Position numbers and translations under genes: made by a program. The notes below the pieces were generated by a model that ran no database searches, was not told the DNA's origin, and saw only the letters and a program-made list of their open reading frames with translations. A DNA stretch of 5,243 bases from Defluviitaleaceae bacterium (GTDB lineage: Bacteria > Bacillota_A > Clostridia > Lachnospirales > WQUN01). Positions 4,285 through 5,243 of this stretch are shown one piece after another. Numbering within the stretch: position 1 is the stretch's first letter; each line of letters opens with the position of its first letter. The stretch covers positions 1 to 5,243 of the forward strand of contig WREB01000113.1 of NCBI GenBank assembly GCA_009779525.1. The letters run 5' to 3'.

Positions 4285-5243
4285 AGAATGAACACCCCCT
4301 TGAGGTAGCGCATCCGCAAATACTTGCGCGGGCCCCACGCCTCGCGTATCAGCTCTGTCATGTCAAGGTAGCAGTCGCGCATCGCTTGAAGTTCGTTTTT
4401 TCCGATCGTCTTGCCCCCGTATTTCGCCCTGTAGTAAATCGCACCGAGGTCGCCCATGGTGAGCGAGCTGTTGTTGAAGGTGAACCTACCCTTTAACCGC
4501 CTGCCGTAGCAAAGCGGCGTCTCGCCCGATAGCCTCGGGTAGCTGTGATTCGAGGCGATACGCGCGATGCCGCCGTAAAACGCGCAAGCCTGCTCGTTTT
4601 TGGGGAGTTTTCGAAGCCTCTTGAGTTTGAACCATTCGCAAAAGCGCACGGCCAGCGTGTAGGCGAAAACGGCGGCGACGGCGGCGGCCAAGGCCAAAAG
4701 CATGATCCCGATGCGGATGGAAACCTCGACGAAATTATTTTTGATCGCCTGCCCCTGCCCCTGCGCGTTTTGCGCCGGGGCGTCTTCCGTATCTCCCCGC
4801 CCGCTTTGCGGGTAATCGTAGCCCATAATATACCGCATATAATCGTAATAGTCATACTCGTCCGTAAAAGGCGGCGCGCCCGCGCCCGCGGACTGCTCGC
4901 CCGACTGCTCGCGCGAAGTAAGTATGAAGGGCGCCGTCGCCTCGACGTTAAGCCAGCCGTAGCCCTCGAGGTACGCTTCGGCCCACGCGTGCGCGTGCTC
5001 GTTGCTCACCTCGTACCTTTCGTTCACGCGCTCGGGCGGAAGCAGATAACCCTCCCTGTATCGCGCGGGTATCCCGACCGACCTAAGCAGCACCGCCATC
5101 GCCGAGGCGAAGTATACGCAATAGCCCTCGGGCTCCTCAAACAAAAAATAATCCACGAAGTCCGCGCCTTCGGGCACGACCGGCGGCGTCAGCGTGTACG
5201 GAATACGCGAAAGGTATTCCTCGATCGCAAGCACCCGCGCGTA
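4281..5243 (-). CDS. Transglutaminase-like membrane protein with C-terminal DUF4129 domain (5' truncated by window edge)
   Basis: 320 residues are visible, and the frame runs out of the right edge (YARVLAIEEYL), so the GTG at 5234 is not the start. Numbering from the edge, a transglutaminase core spans about 1-105: Cys42 in EGYCVYFASAMAVLLRSVGI, PARYREGY, His85 in EHAHAWAEAY and Glu101 in GWLNVEATAPF as the third, acidic catalytic position (Asp in many relatives). A polar, Gly/Gln-rich linker with a Tyr-dense patch (EYDYYDYMRYIMGYDY, about 129-144) leads to a membrane helix (about 178-199) with a positive KLKRLRK stretch after it. The remaining cytosolic part, with SGETPLCYGRRL and IYYRAKYGG, matches DUF4129. 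This is the second half of the TgpA-type layout (membrane bundle, external transglutaminase domain, membrane helix, DUF4129); the N-terminal membrane bundle should lie outside the window. TgpA of Pseudomonas is essential but its substrate is unsettled. The gene is coupled to mltG by a GTGA overlap, suggesting an envelope role. Confidence 0.88.
   Translation of the reverse strand, partial: YARVLAIEEYLSRIPYTLTPPVVPEGADFVDYFLFEEPEGYCVYFASAMAVLLRSVGIPARYREGYLLPPERVNERYEVSNEHAHAWAEAYLEGYGWLNVEATAPFILTSREQSGEQSAGAGAPPFTDEYDYYDYMRYIMGYDYPQSGRGDTEDAPAQNAQGQGQAIKNNFVEVSIRIGIMLLALAAAVAAVFAYTLAVRFCEWFKLKRLRKLPKNEQACAFYGGIARIASNHSYPRLSGETPLCYGRRLKGRFTFNNSSLTMGDLGAIYYRAKYGGKTIGKNELQAMRDCYLDMTELIREAWGPRKYLRMRYLKGVFIL
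4294..4301 (-). promoter_or_regulatory. Ribosome binding site for mltG, inside the end of the upstream gene
   Basis: On the minus strand AAGGGGGT lies 9 nt before the GTG at 4284 and close to the AAGGAGGT consensus. It is embedded in codons for the last residues (KGVFIL) of the transglutaminase-like protein, which fits translational coupling and decides the mltG start. Confidence 0.65.
4891..4912. repeat. Short direct repeat in the linker of the transglutaminase-like protein
   Basis: GACTGCTCGC occurs at 4891-4900 and again at 4903-4912, a 12-nt period that encodes EQSGEQSA in the extracytoplasmic linker. A nearby CCCCTG repeat (about 4752-4763) encodes GQGQ. Both are in-frame low-complexity sequence, probably tolerated linker-length slippage rather than a regulatory element. 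Confidence 0.5.

Noticed and set aside
4285..4338. Longer mltG reading starting at GTG 4338
   Set aside because: There is no ribosome site, it overlaps 58 nt of the upstream gene, and the extra residues (GPAQVFADALPQGGVHS) are an out-of-frame reading of that gene.

Overview
The window looks like the chromosome of a GC-rich (by eye mid-50s % GC) member of the Bacillota, most likely a gut-type or anaerobic clostridial lineage. This is inferred from purine-rich Shine-Dalgarno sites at every start that can be checked, frequent TTG/GTG starts, and a TgpA-like transglutaminase/DUF4129 protein next to mltG. No rRNA, tRNA, CRISPR array, insertion sequence or phage gene is visible. The taxonomic guess is moderate at best.

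Layout. (1) Positions 2-295 (+): the C-terminal end of a Gfo/Idh/MocA-family oxidoreductase, cut by the left window edge. (2) Positions 296-579: a gene-poor gap holding a decayed 5' fragment of a type I sulfatase. Its frame can be followed from KPNV to the CxPxR active-site region, but it carries an in-frame stop, a lost metal-ligand Asp, a one-base frameshift in a T-run and an abrupt truncation. The right end of this gap carries a good sigma-A-type promoter. (3) Positions 580-3189 (+): a probable two-gene unit, a small UlaG-like metallo-beta-lactamase-fold hydrolase followed 30 nt later by a soluble hybrid histidine kinase (PAS-PAS-HisKA-HATPase-REC) starting at TTG. (4) Positions 5243-3202 (-): a convergent unit of a transglutaminase-like membrane protein (5' part outside the window) overlapping by 4 nt (GTGA) with mltG, the endolytic murein transglycosylase.

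How the parts work together. The left edge is what remains of a carbohydrate or sulfated-glycan catabolic locus (oxidoreductase plus dead sulfatase). The middle unit is a cytosolic sensing gene with an accessory hydrolase; its signal and output are unknown. The right unit is an envelope pair: MltG cleaves nascent glycan strands at the membrane, and the translationally coupled transglutaminase-like protein probably also acts outside the membrane. The two long units converge with only 12 nt between stop codons and no evident terminator.

I found no convincing evidence of a wholly undescribed system. The most informative non-obvious signal is the sulfatase remnant between positions 311 and about 476. 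The least understood functional arrangement is the hydrolase/hybrid-kinase pair.
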